Positions 54,255 through 64,000 of a DNA stretch of 64,000 nt are shown piece by piece (positions within the stretch are counted from its first letter, which is position 1; each line of letters opens with the position of its first letter). Location of the stretch: the NCBI GenBank assembly GCA_031771865.1, contig JASISA010000025.1, positions 1,302,001 to 1,366,000 on the forward strand, written 5' to 3'. A program made the translations under genes and the position numbers. This DNA comes from Nothophaeocryptopus gaeumannii (lineage: Eukaryota; Ascomycota; Dothideomycetes; Mycosphaerellales; Mycosphaerellaceae). The notes under the pieces were generated by a model, which was not told the origin of the DNA, ran no database searches, and worked only from the letters and a program-made list of their open reading frames with translations.

Positions 54255-55229
54255 TCAACCCAGCGCCCAAGCCTTCACTTGCCCATCTTCTCCGCAGCTG
54301 AAAGCCCTCTTCTCTAGAACGAGCAGGTCACGCACAACTTCTTCGCCATGTGCTCCTGGCAGGTCTATCTTCTGTCCGAAGTCCCAAGCTCCAGGACTGC
54401 CAAGTGAGGAGATGGAAAGCGTCTGTCTCTCGTTGTTGCCGTATGCCATAAGCGCTGGGCCATCCGGTTGGACGATCACGTCAACCACGTACATGCACTG
54501 CAGCTTTTCTCGCACGTCTCCATACTGTATCGGTGAAGGCACCTCTTCATCTTCAGAGGCAGTTTTGGCAAGTGTGTAGATGGAGTAGTGTTCATCCGTA
54601 GACACCACGTAGGCTTGATCCTGTGCAAGGAAACCGGCGCAGTGCACTGCCGACCGCGGGTTCAGAACTTGCTGGAGTGCATCATCCTCATCCGCGTGAT
54701 TCACGTCAAAGATGGATACCAGTCCATCAGTACTGCCGGAGAGAAGGACTTGCGGATGGGTTGGATGGAACTGCAGCTGCGTGATGCTATCCGTATGGGA
54801 TTCGTTGTATTGTCTCAGTGGAGCGCTTGGGTTTCGCGTGTCGAAAAGCAAGACACTAACATCGCCTAAGCCTTCTTTGGTGCTCTCTGTCCCGGCCGCG
54901 ATGAAATTATCGTGGCAAGCGACAGATGAAATCCCGTTCGACTTTGGATCCCCCATTTCGATTGTCTTCTTTGCTCGCGAGTCCCAACACCGTACCAAGC
55001 CATCTCGGCCACCGGTCACGAAAGACGTCCGGGGAGCAGGCTTAAGACAAGCTACTCCACCGTGGCATCCTTTCGCCGCTGTCAACGGCTTCAGAGAGGA
55101 CGGATCGAACAGTCGCAGGGCATCATCAGAGCCTACGGTCGCAAAAGAGTTGTCGGCGCTCTTCGCAAGTGCATAGAGATATTCACCGGCTGGCGCGCCT
55201 ACATCTGATGCTGCAAGACATCGCGCCAT
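54255..55229 (-). CDS. WD40-repeat protein, WDR89-like
   Basis: One exon from the ATG at 55229 gives 324 residues. WD repeats are visible as SFATVGSDDALRLFD, TSFVTGGRDGLVRCWDSR, VSVLLFDTRNPS, QVLLSGSTDGLVSIFDV, YVVSTDEHYSIYTL and AFSCGEDGQVKAW, enough for a seven-bladed propeller. Overall order resembles WDR89, a small WD protein of uncertain role in animals and fungi. The frame is open much further upstream (to 55565), but that part lacks domain character, so the ATG just before the first repeat (ARCLAASDVGAPAGEYLYAL) was chosen. Confidence 0.83.
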   Translation of the reverse strand: MARCLAASDVGAPAGEYLYALAKSADNSFATVGSDDALRLFDPSSLKPLTAAKGCHGGVACLKPAPRTSFVTGGRDGLVRCWDSRAKKTIEMGDPKSNGISSVACHDNFIAAGTESTKEGLGDVSVLLFDTRNPSAPLRQYNESHTDSITQLQFHPTHPQVLLSGSTDGLVSIFDVNHADEDDALQQVLNPRSAVHCAGFLAQDQAYVVSTDEHYSIYTLAKTASEDEEVPSPIQYGDVREKLQCMYVVDVIVQPDGPALMAYGNNERQTLSISSLGSPGAWDFGQKIDLPGAHGEEVVRDLLVLEKRAFSCGEDGQVKAWALG

Positions 55230-56846
55230 CGTGGCTGCCCGTTCTTGGTGAATAATGTCTTGTTTCTTGGGCCCGAAAGCGCGGTGCGGAAGCTCAGCAA
55301 GTGGTCCAATGGCAAAGTCGGCCGGTAGAGGGAACTGTGATGGAGTCTCACGCACGCCCACGGCGGACTGCATGTATTGCGTGTGTCGGCGCACAGAGAG
55401 GATTGAGAGTATTTGGTGGGTTGGCCCATGGCGTTGGCTGGAGATGAAGTCTGTTTGGGCCAATCGGGACACGGCAACGGATGGGGCCGCCAAGAACATC
55501 TCTAGGAAGTTAAGCGAAGACCGCGCACATGAACGACTCCACCGGTCCTGGTCCTGCTGCTGCATGCAATCCGTGAACTACACACTCTGGAACGCCGGAT
55601 CACTCGTCTCGGCTACACAGTTTCTACGGGTGTGCATGAGACGGATGTGCGGCATGCATTCTTTGCTACCATATATGTCGTCAACCTCAGCCCCGTTGAT
55701 CCACGGCGGCTTCCCGGCCAGGGCGAATCGGCGGGTGTGTGAGGTCTTCTGCTTCCCGGGCGAGAGTAGTACTTCCATATTATAACCCGACCGCAGACTC
55801 GCGCAGTTATCATTCGTCGCCTTGCCTCGTTGCGCCATGAATCGATCCGATGCTGTGCCTGCGATGCCTTCGCCGACTGGGACAGCCGGGTGCTCCAAAG
55901 TCTTTATCTTCGGGTTCAGAGTGGCTGCGGCTGATCACAAAGCCAACGAGCTGACTCGCAAATGCCGTGCTGTCGAAATCGAAGGACGACTGAAGGTTTG
56001 ACGGGCGTGCGTATTTGTTGGCGGAGTCGCGGCGGGATAAATGCTATCCGGATCTGGGCTCCCTCGAAGTGTATCTATATCGGAAGACGGGCCCCTTGAC
56101 AGAGGTCGCGATTAGTGGTACCTCTACAGACCGTGCGAGCCATTATTCGCTGGCAAAGTGGTGTGTACATCGGCAAACGAGCTGGCTTTTCCTCATACTA
56201 CCCTGATGACCAGCCAAGCAGACACGTAGGACGTGACGAACGGGCGCTTCGGCCGCTGCAGGGTTGAGGAATTGGGAGCATGTGGACGAGTAGGACTGGC
56301 TCTCTGGCTGTCTGCGTTTTGGCACAGCACAACGGCTTCCGAGCAGGGAGGAAGGCACACACTGCCCGCATATGTGGTTCTACGGGACATGAGTGGTACA
56401 TGCAGAGGTAGTAGGCAGTATATACCTTCACGTCGTAGGTTTTCGGTGGCCTAAAAATGCGGGCTGCTTTGGTACAGCGCGAGACAAGCAGGAAAAGACA
56501 CCCGCGAACTCAGAACCCTGTTGCACTTCGTGGCGTGGTCCCTTCGCTTCTAACCTTCTGTGTTCGCTCCTTCCTTCTTCCTGTCGCCGGCCTCTTGCTT
56601 CTTTCTCTCTCGCTCTTCCCTTGCCTGCTCCCCTCCGACTTCGTCCATCCCGTGCTTCACCCACCACCCACACCATCCTTCAGCAAACCGACAAGGTCAC
56701 TTGACGCCGCTCACCCAATTCGTGTCTCGAGCAGTCTGAGTACAAGAACCAAGCCAACACCCACCTTCTCTCACGCCGCCGCCGCCCACCGCCCCTGCCA
56801 CACCAGCACCGAGACTTCCACCACCGCCTCACAAACAGCCCTCGCA
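55230..56846. other. Divergent intergenic region
   Basis: A 1.6-kb region between the WD40 gene (-) and the conserved gene at 56847 (+). CT-rich tracts at about 56560-56650 and 56740-56840 look like the 5' UTR of the plus-strand gene. The frame extending upstream of 56847 to 56457 is low-complexity and not counted as coding. No other gene seen. Confidence 0.45.
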
Positions 56847-57713
56847 ATGCGGCGACAAGTGCCTCTAGCACACTTACTCTACCAGTACCTCTATCCCAAC
56901 CCACAGCCAAACGATCCGCCCTCATTCAGTGCACATCTGGCCCGTAACTTGGTTCCCGAAGTCCGCATAGAGGTCGCTACTTTCTATGGCGACCTGAACT
57001 CTGCAGAAGCGCGCTATCCGGGCTTGAACTACTGCTATCAACCGCACCGTATGCGACTTGGCCGCTTTAAGCACCACAAGCGCTTATTCGAGGCGTTTGA
57101 TGATCTCACCCTGACCTACAACGAGATTCAGGACTTCTGCTGTTGGGAAGGCACGAAATGGGCGAGAGAGCGTTATGAGAAGGATGAGGGTGTGAAGGTG
57201 CTGGACACTACTGGTGACGAGATTGGTCCATTTGTGGACCGTAGAGAAGTCAGACAACCAGACGACGTCCGACGGAACAGCATCACAAGAAAGACAGACA
57301 TCTCAGTGGTTGTGGAACAGGCAGAGTCAAGTCGAGCCCGCCAACCTATCATCGAGGAAGACGACGAGGAGATGAACGACGCCGAATCGGAGGACGATGC
57401 GGAAAGCGGAGATGTAGACACTGAGACGGAGCGAGAGTCGCCTTCTGAGGCCGCCGCTCGTGAGCAACATGTTGCAGAGCTCGAATACCGCCGTGACCAA
57501 GCCATTCAACAACGCATCAATCAGCGGATCATTGCAGCCTGGGAGCAAGGGCAAGCACTACCGCCGGAAATCGAGCAGTACTTGAAGGAGCAGTCCGAAC
57601 GCGGCAACCCCGACCTCACAAGATTCATGGCAAACCGTCGACCATCTCGCAGCTATGCACCTGCCGAGAATGCCGCTCCGGTTGCGAACCAGGCGTCTCG
57701 GGCTGCAGCATAA
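56847..57713 (+). CDS. Conserved fungal protein of unknown function
   Basis: One exon from the ATG at 56847 gives 288 residues. The first 130 residues are dense in aromatic and conserved-looking residues: FYGDLNSAEARYPGLNYCYQ, RFKHHKRLFEAFDDLTL, YNEIQDFCCWEGTKWARERY. This block is widespread in ascomycetes as far as I recall but has no assigned role. Residues about 170-215 are strongly acidic (EEDDEEMNDAESEDDAESGD), then a Gln/Arg-rich helix. No membrane segment or signal peptide is visible, so cytosol or nucleus is likely. I make no functional claim. Confidence 0.72.
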   Translation: MRRQVPLAHLLYQYLYPNPQPNDPPSFSAHLARNLVPEVRIEVATFYGDLNSAEARYPGLNYCYQPHRMRLGRFKHHKRLFEAFDDLTLTYNEIQDFCCWEGTKWARERYEKDEGVKVLDTTGDEIGPFVDRREVRQPDDVRRNSITRKTDISVVVEQAESSRARQPIIEEDDEEMNDAESEDDAESGDVDTETERESPSEAAAREQHVAELEYRRDQAIQQRINQRIIAAWEQGQALPPEIEQYLKEQSERGNPDLTRFMANRRPSRSYAPAENAAPVANQASRAAA

Positions 57714-59047
57714 AGACTAAGAATACCTTCCTCCATGCCTGCAGCATGCGACACACCACACCATACTTAGCGTCATCATCAGTACGACCATCTGACAGTT
57801 TTCATCTCGCATCTCGTTCATGCCGTTTCGGCACAAATTAATGCATCTGGGCGTGGCGTTCACCTGCAAAATGGGAATCATGCATGGCATTCGGGCATGG
57901 TATGGAGTCGAAGTTTCGGAAAGACACGACAAACGCGAGGTTAGGAGTTGCCTCTCATATTGCTGCGGATTTTAGCAAGGAGTCGTGTTATTTCCGAGGG
58001 TACTTTGACTTGCAACTTTACATCTGTTCTTGCTTTTTCTGCAAAGTATTCCGAGAAGTATGCGAGATACGGCTTTTGGGCCTTTAACTCTGACATCAAA
58101 TTTGATACAACTACTTCAGTTGCGACTGAGTTCCATGTGATGCGGCAATGGTGAGGCGTCTCCTGTACGTGAGGATACAGCCAAAACAGATAAGCTGAAT
58201 CGACGTCTGTGCATGACTTACTTTGACATTCGGCACCTGGACAGGCCACGGCTTCTTCAACCCCAGAACTAGAGTTGACCTTCATTTCGCAAGGCTCGCT
58301 TTCTTGTCAGATGTCTTCTCTATCGAACTTTCGCGGATTCCTCGGACATTCGATCTGTCGTCATTGCCGGCGGCCATACGCAAAGGTTATAGCAAGAGAG
58401 CGGAACTATGGGTACTACCGGCCAACTCCGAATAGGACGTCGGGACAGCAACGAATATCCCTGCTCCTCACCTGTGATGACCAAGTGTTCGTTGGCCAGG
58501 AGCAGCTCAACGTGAGGAAGCTCACACCCAAGTCGGAGCTGTGGCGGAGATCGAAAAGCTGGCGGATGCCAAGAATTCAACTCGGAATGAGAAATGGTGG
58601 TGCGAGATGTGGTGGTGGCGAACGTGGGTCTATTGCGCCTCCGATATATCCCTGTTGAGCCTTTTGAAAGTTGTGTTTGATTGTTTCGAGAATAGATAGA
58701 CTTTGGCAGTCCTCGTCATTTCAGTCAGCTCGTCATCGCATGGGTTGTGGGTTCCTAGGAGGACGGAGTGGGTGTATTTCTGTGCTGGTTGTGGATGTTG
58801 GGTTCTCCTCGCGCAGAAGCTGTATGAACACTTCGCTGCGTCGTTTGAGTTGTAGTGGAATTCAGGAGAAGGTTTGACTGTCGAGAGGTGTTTCGAACTC
58901 TGGGAACCCTGCTCAAATTCATCTGCTCGGGTATCTAAACTTTCAATGACACTGTCTATCTTTGCAAAGTTGAGACACTCATCTACGAGATGTCCGAACC
59001 TAAGTCGCTCCTCTCCAACCTCACTCCCACGAACGAAAACTGCGCCC
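57714..59047. other. Convergent intergenic region, no gene seen
   Basis: A 1.3-kb stretch between the conserved gene (+) and the amidase (-). Frames such as 57941-58285 (-) and 58275-58658 (+) overlap, lack family resemblance and have no splice-consistent extension. It is long for a 3'-3' interval here, so a decayed gene cannot be excluded. Confidence 0.4.
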
Positions 59048-61234
59048 TCAAGCTTGGGCCTGAGCAGTCGCTAATTCCAACACATCAGTCCAACTGCCCG
59101 GTCGTAGCCTGCCGCCTTCAACCTCCTCATGCAGATAGGCCTCACAGTCATACCTGCGCCCAGCAAGTCAGCATTTCCTAGTTTGGCATTTGCTCCAAGG
59201 GACGAACTTACCCAAAAGCAATCAAATCATCTTCTGCACACCATTCGGCCATGCCTTGCAACCCAATCGGAATCTTGCCCATATCCCCAGGCGCCACTGT
59301 TGCCGGTTCGGGATCCGCATACGCGACTGGGCTGGTGATGGCTGGACATCTAAATGTGGATGTCAGTACTCGTTGAATGGATGCAAGGGCAGAACCATAT
59401 TTAGGGCTTGAACATCCATAGGTGAACTCACCCGGTGAAGTTTGCCAGCCACACATATTCCATATTGCGTATCTGCTTGTTACCGTTCGTCACTCCATAC
59501 GCTAGATCTCCCTTCTCGATCCTCCAGCCCGCATTTGGCGTCGTTGGTGTCACGATGATCAATCCTGGGTGCGTGGAGTAGAGATAGCTGAGGTGCTGGA
59601 GTAACAAATTACGGAGTCTCTGGGCCTGCAGGAAATCCACGGACGTCGTCTGCCTAGCCACACCAAGGAGCACTTTGTTCGCGGGTGTCAGTTTGGAATC
59701 GTCGGAGACATTGACCCCGGCAACAAGCTCAGAGAGGATGGTCAAGGCGTGTGCGAGTTGCCCTTCGTGCAGTAGAGAGATCGTGACATCCACGGTCTTG
59801 TAGCCACACTTGCTGACCAGATAGTCGACAGTCCTTTGGCAAGCATTCTTAACAAAGGGGTCCGCTTGGTCGAACCACGGCCTGTAGATACCCAGCACCT
59901 TCTTTCGGGTGGCTGACTTGGATACAGGTCTCGGTTCTACGAAGAAAGCAGAGTCTGGATCAAGTCTGTTAGGTTGAGCCATGATTCTGTATCCAATCTC
60001 GAGGTCGACCATATTAGCTGCTATTGGTCCTGCAACGCCGTTGCTCTTGGCCAAATCTGTGGAGGGTGCCACGGAGACCCGACCACGAGATGTCTTTAGG
60101 CCGTAGAGGCCACAGTACGAAGCAGGGATGCGGATGCTGCCTCCACCATCGTTGCCCTCACAAAGTGGCACGAGCCCTGCAGCAACAGCATACGCACTGC
60201 CGCTTGAGCTTCCACCAGTATAGTAGTTCTCGTTGTTTGGGTTGAGAGGCGTGCCGAAGTTGGGGTTGTTTCCAGTCGTGTCGGCTCCCAGTTCGTGCAT
60301 CGTAGTCTTGCCCATCACCAGTGCTCCGGCGTCGATCCATTTCTGAATACCCCAGCTCGTGATATCGTTCTTGCTTGTGAAGTCCATCTTGGAGCCATAG
60401 CACTTACTGTACCCAGCCAGGTCGACCTCATCCTTCACAGCAACAGGCACGCCATCAAGGGCAGATAGTGGAGTGCCGGCTTGATACCTCTTTGTCGACT
60501 CTTCAGCGGCTTTCACCACCAGATCTTCTCTTACCTGTAAGAATGCCACAGAGTGCTTCTTGTTAGGATCTTTGCCATCTCTCTTAATCAATGGAAGAAG
60601 AGCTTCAGCGACGGCGGTAGGTGTCAATTTGCCGCTCAAGTACGCCTTGTGGAAGCCCAGAACGCTTGGCTGGGCTTTGGATGCTGGGCTTCGGGCTTCC
60701 CAATCCTCCCGCAGAAGAAGTTTGAGATAATCCTTGCTGATATCTGCTGCCGTCGTGTGGTCATTTGCAGCTCCTACAGTAGACTTGATGACCAAGGGCT
60801 CATATCTTGGCTCGAAGTTTTTCAACTCGGGCCTGTCACGCAGAGAGCTGAAGCCTGCATTGTTCCAGAGGATCTACAGCAGCGAGTCAGAGGTATGGCG
60901 ATCTTGCGGCGCCCTCTCCGGGTGTTCTCGCTTCTCGTACCCGCTGCACGAAATTCAGATTGGAGATCCTGCGAAACCATTGCTGCGTCAGTCTCGATAC
61001 ATCTCTTCTCCAGCCGTTTGCAGGGATCAGCTCGCTCACTTGCAGGAACGAGCTTCATCCACACGGCACGGCATGCGCTCCAGCATCTCTGGTGCTTGGA
61101 GGGACGGCCTGGAGCATCCGGACGAGAAGAGGCAACTTCACTCACGCAACAGCGCCGATATGCAGTATCTTTCCGTTCACGACGGGATTCGAGCCTGGCG
61201 GTGGTGGGCGGTACGGAATATCGGTGGCCTGGAT
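59048..61234 (-). CDS. Amidase signature-family enzyme, 5' end unresolved
   Basis: Amidase signature enzymes hydrolyse amides by a Ser-cisSer-Lys triad. Five exons join in phase: 61146-61234, 60941-60968, 59432-60873, 59212-59349, 59048-59153. The triad is visible in DGVPVAVKDEVDL (Lys), GGSSSGSAYAVAAG (cis-Ser) and GNDGGGSIRIPASY (nucleophile Ser). The tail is complete (PIGLQGMAEWCAEDDLIAFG). The N-terminal run IPYRPPPPGSNPVVNGKIL and then FVQR/ILWNNAGF fits fungal paralogues. Upstream of 61234 the frame meets TGA within a few codons. Good ATG contexts at 61328 and 61305 are in other frames, and no GT donor lies between them and the acceptor. So either a one-base indel near 61240 breaks the gene or a distal first exon exists. 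Product is intact otherwise. Confidence 0.75.
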
Positions 61235-62238
61235 CTGCAGTCAGTCGTGGTCAGGCTTGGTTCGGCGGGGAGGCGTTTCCCTTCGCCGGCGGGCGGTTGA
61301 TCCATAGTTCTCCTTGCGTCGTGGCTGCCATGTGTGCTGTTGTAAAGATGATGTCGTGGAACGATACAGACAGGTGGGAAAGGGGGGGGAAAGGGGTGGA
61401 AAGTGTGGTGTTGCTCGTTACACAGAAAATGGATTTTGGCGGTTGTCAGATTGACGGCTGTCAGATTGACGGCTGTCAGATTGACGGCTGTCAGATTGAC
61501 GGCAAGCTCGGCACCACAAGAAGCCAGAGGCAAGATCTAAATCCTGATCCATGAGCGTTTGTTGAAGTGTGTATAGATGCATCGTTGTCAATGTACATGC
61601 TTCTCTATGTTGCTGCTGCTGCGCAATTACCAAGTCTCTACTTTTCTTCTAGTACTTTGCTGAACAAAACGCCTTCGCAGCGCCCTCTCTAAAGATCTCC
61701 AGACCTGCCATGCTTTTGTAACCCTGCCATCTAGGTATTCTGCGTCGTGCAATCGTAATGAAGAAACCATATTGAAGCAAGCTGCAGTATTAAGCGTCTT
61801 GAAGCAATGCTGTCGTGCACGATCTCGCGAGTGATCCAAACGACAACACCTATGTGCTCAAATACGCCGCCGGATGACAAAAATCCGCAGCAACCAATCT
61901 TGAGGGGTATCGTAGCAAGAGCGGCCTTGCGAAGCCAGGTATCCTCTCCCAAATGAAAGTACTGGGGAGAAAAGAGTCATCCCAAAAGCTCCCGAACGCC
62001 TCGCTAAACGATACCGCGATGCAAAAAAATCATGTAAGAAAATGCGGAGAACCATTGCTCTCTCCTTCGAACTTGCGGTTGTAAAACGCCAGACCCTTTT
62101 CTTTCCAGATGGGAGGTGTCGTGTGCATCGAAGCTGCAGGTGTTGTGCTCCATCCGGATCACGGGTACAAGTGGTGTGGATCAATCGAAGCGGTGTGTAG
62201 AAATGTGACGGCGCGTATGCGCGGAGATGAGCTTTGAC
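61235..62238. other. Intergenic region between amidase and SFP1-type gene
   Basis: A 1-kb stretch with the amidase promoter, a 15-bp tandem repeat and the 3' UTR of the zinc-finger gene. Pyrimidine-rich sequence around 61380-61400 on the minus strand suits a fungal 5' UTR. Confidence 0.45.
61444..61503. repeat. 15-bp tandem repeat x4 near the amidase start
   Basis: Four perfect copies of TGTCAGATTGACGGC. As 15 is a multiple of three, a minus-strand frame (61418-61633) reads RQSDS units, but nothing else supports a protein. The array lies about 130 bases upstream of the likely amidase start region and could affect its promoter. Confidence 0.88.
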
Positions 62239-64000
62239 TCAATATCCCATACCCTCGTTCATGCCCACCAGACCTGCACCGGCGACATTGGCGTTCAAAT
62301 TTTGCAGATTGGTTGGCAGGCCTGCAATGTTGGCAGATTTCAACTTCAGCTCTGGGTTGCAGGGTGGGCTGTGTTGGCGGTGGTACTTCAATCCGTTCAA
62401 GTTCTTGTAGCGTTTGCCGCAAACCTCGCATCGGTATGGCTTCTCCTTTTCCATGCCGACGGTACCGGGGTAGGGTATTGAGGTTGCAGGGTCCACGATT
62501 GAAAATGTGCCGTCCGGGTTCTCCTTCAGCTGCTGATTTTGATGTCCGTGCTGCTTGTGGTACTTGAGACCGTTCTGGTTCTTATATGCCTTTTCGCAGC
62601 CGATAACAGGGCACTTGAATGGCTTGATCTCCTCACCAACGAAGCCGCCAACACCCGCAAGTCCGTTAAGGAGTTGACTCTCACGCACACGCTTTGCAAG
62701 TTCGCTGTTCTGCGCGTTGAGGAATGCAGGGTTGATTTGTGCGGATTTGTTGCCGTAGCCTTGTTTGTTCAGCAACCGCTTCTCGGGATTGTCGATAGTA
62801 GCAGACCCACCATTGTTCATATTCGACATATTGTTGAAGTTGTTGAAATCAAAGTTTCCTTGCGCAACGGCGTTGTAGTCCAAGTTGCTCAGGTTTCCCA
62901 TCTGAGCGAGGAATTCCGGATCGAGTTCGGCAGGCGTGCTCGGTTGTGAGGGATCGGGCGTCGCAGTCTGCTGTGAGGTAGTTTGAGTGGAAAGGGTAGG
63001 AGTATTTACCGATGACACTGTGGGGTTGTGAGAAAAGGCCATGTTTTGCGGGTTGGCATGTGGCGTTGTGGGTGTGGCGGAGTTAAGGCCCTGGCCTTGG
63101 AAGGCATTTGCAAGATTGACGTTGACCGAGGGACCTCGCGGTTGCTGGCGACCGAATTGAGGCTGTGGCTGATATTGCGGCTGCTGTTGCATCTGGGGAA
63201 CGGAGTTTGCTTCACCCATATCCATGTCCATATCGTCGAGGTTGTCGAAGGTGCCAATATGATCTTGAGCTTGCCCGCCAAAGAGGGGCGACTGTGTGGT
63301 TTGGGGTGGCGGAGGTTGGCTCTGCTGCTGGTGATGCTGTGGAGGCATGTTGCCCTGTGAAGCCTGAGCTTGCTGCTGAACTGCTTGAGCGGTGCTAGTG
63401 GCGTTGGCGGCTCTGCTGCTGGGATACTGCTGATCCTTGGGCGTCCGGCCCATCGTCTGTGTCGGTTGCGCCGCGTGCGCCTCTTCATAGTGTTGCAGGA
63501 GCTCGTGCATGGAATCGAGGTGGATATCGCAGCACACGTAGTCTCTCATGTAGTTCGCCTCCATCTTTGGCAGGTACGAGGAGGAGTGAAATGAGGGTGA
63601 TTGGAAGTTGTAGGGTGACGTGCCCGCCATAACGCTGTACTCAGTGTCAGTTATGGTCAAGCGGGCAGAGGTGGACTTCACATTCAAGTTGGTGAACTTA
63701 CTCGTCGCGAATGAAGCTGCCCATGGAGATGCCGCCCCAACTCATGCCGCCCACAAGGCTGCCGGAGAGGCCGTATGTGCTCTCACGTCGCTGACCGTTG
63801 CCGATGGGAATATTCCGTGCGCCGTACGGTGTCGTGCCAAGCATGCTTGTCGATTCCTGTCGGCCCTTGACGTCGGCTGTGCGCTCCGGGGCCGCCATGC
63901 TGGAGTTCGGTCGTTCTTGCGAGTTGGACTGCTGGATCTGTGTTGTGAGGTTCGAGGTCTGATTTCGCGGCGAGCTGGAATTCTGCCGGCTCGTGGCGAT
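62239..64000 (-). CDS. SFP1: SFP1-type C2H2 zinc-finger transcription factor, 5' truncated by window edge
   Basis: SFP1 couples nutrient signals to ribosome biogenesis in yeasts. Exons are 63702 to beyond 64000 and 62239-63634, with a 67-bp intron. The frame is open to the right edge, so the true start may lie outside; an internal ATG is at 63898. The family block SWGGISMGSFIRDD runs across the intron, then MAGTSPYNFQSPSFHSSSYL and NYMRDYVCCDIHLDSMHELL, an atypical CC..H..H finger. Residues in the middle are Gln/Asn/Pro-rich, a low-complexity activation-type region. Two C2H2 fingers stand near the C-terminus: CPVIGCEKAYKNQNGLKYHK and CEVCGKRYKNLNGLKYHRQH. The pairing of split fingers matches Sfp1. 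Yeast-like nutrient control of the fungal protein is inferred. Confidence 0.9.

Noticed and set aside
55230..55565. Upstream in-frame extension of the WD40 gene
   Set aside because: The extra 112 codons lack domain character and precede a well-placed ATG before the first WD repeat.
57941..58658. Overlapping frames of 114 (-) and 127 (+) codons
   Set aside because: Contradictory strands, no family match; left as intergenic.
61418..61633. Minus-strand frame containing RQSDS repeats
   Set aside because: The repeat simply reflects a 15-bp tandem array; no homologous protein or expression evidence.
1..64000. tRNA genes, rRNA, CRISPR arrays
   Set aside because: No tRNA-type B box found by eye and no regularly spaced repeats with unique spacers. 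A tRNA scan would be needed to exclude tRNAs completely.

Overview
The window is nuclear DNA of a filamentous ascomycete. Genes carry short GT-AG introns of 46-82 bp, intergenic regions are small, and the gene repertoire is fungal: ATG2, an EMP70/TMN protein, two Zn2Cys6 regulators, a trifunctional HIS4, an MSS116-type helicase and an SFP1-type zinc-finger protein. A Dothideomycete (Mycosphaerellaceae-like) seems most likely, but that is an inference from general gene content and not a proof.

Layout. 0-8 kb: an ATG2 gene running off the left edge, then an EMP70/TMN gene, both on the minus strand. 9-18 kb: a decayed island holding a cytochrome P450 pseudogene and a Ty1/copia retrotransposon of 5,413 bp (138-bp LTRs, 5-bp target duplication GATGC). 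The element has landed inside a minus-strand F-box-like gene and split it in frame. 18-26 kb: a small GPI-anchored-type surface protein, a GH43-like secreted hydrolase interrupted by one nonsense codon, a Zn2Cys6 regulator and a divergently transcribed SMP-30/lactonase-like secreted protein. 26-33 kb: an MSS116-type mitochondrial DEAD-box helicase, an F-box-like protein, and an unusual protein combining an N-myristoylation-type start, a long charged helix and a C-terminal SRA-YDG domain. 33-41 kb: four co-oriented metabolic genes (PLP-dependent class V aminotransferase-like enzyme, amino acid/choline-type permease, Baeyer-Villiger-type flavin monooxygenase, NmrA/isoflavone-reductase-like oxidoreductase) followed by HIS4. 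A MITE-like 144-bp inverted-repeat element lies between the last two catabolic-type genes. 44-48 kb: two membrane-anchored alpha/beta hydrolases and a frameshifted F-box-like gene. 48-56 kb: a second Zn2Cys6 regulator, an NTF2/SnoaL-like protein, a decaying gene of unknown function and a WDR89-type WD40 protein. 56-64 kb: a conserved fungal protein of unknown function, an amidase whose 5' end cannot be resolved, and an SFP1-type zinc-finger gene running off the right edge.

The conserved genes serve autophagy, endosomal sorting, histidine synthesis, mitochondrial RNA handling and ribosome-biogenesis control. Between them lie accessory genes under visible decay. At least six loci carry inactivating lesions; some are single-base changes that could be assembly errors. 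The most unusual intact gene is the SRA-YDG protein at 30.5-32.8 kb.
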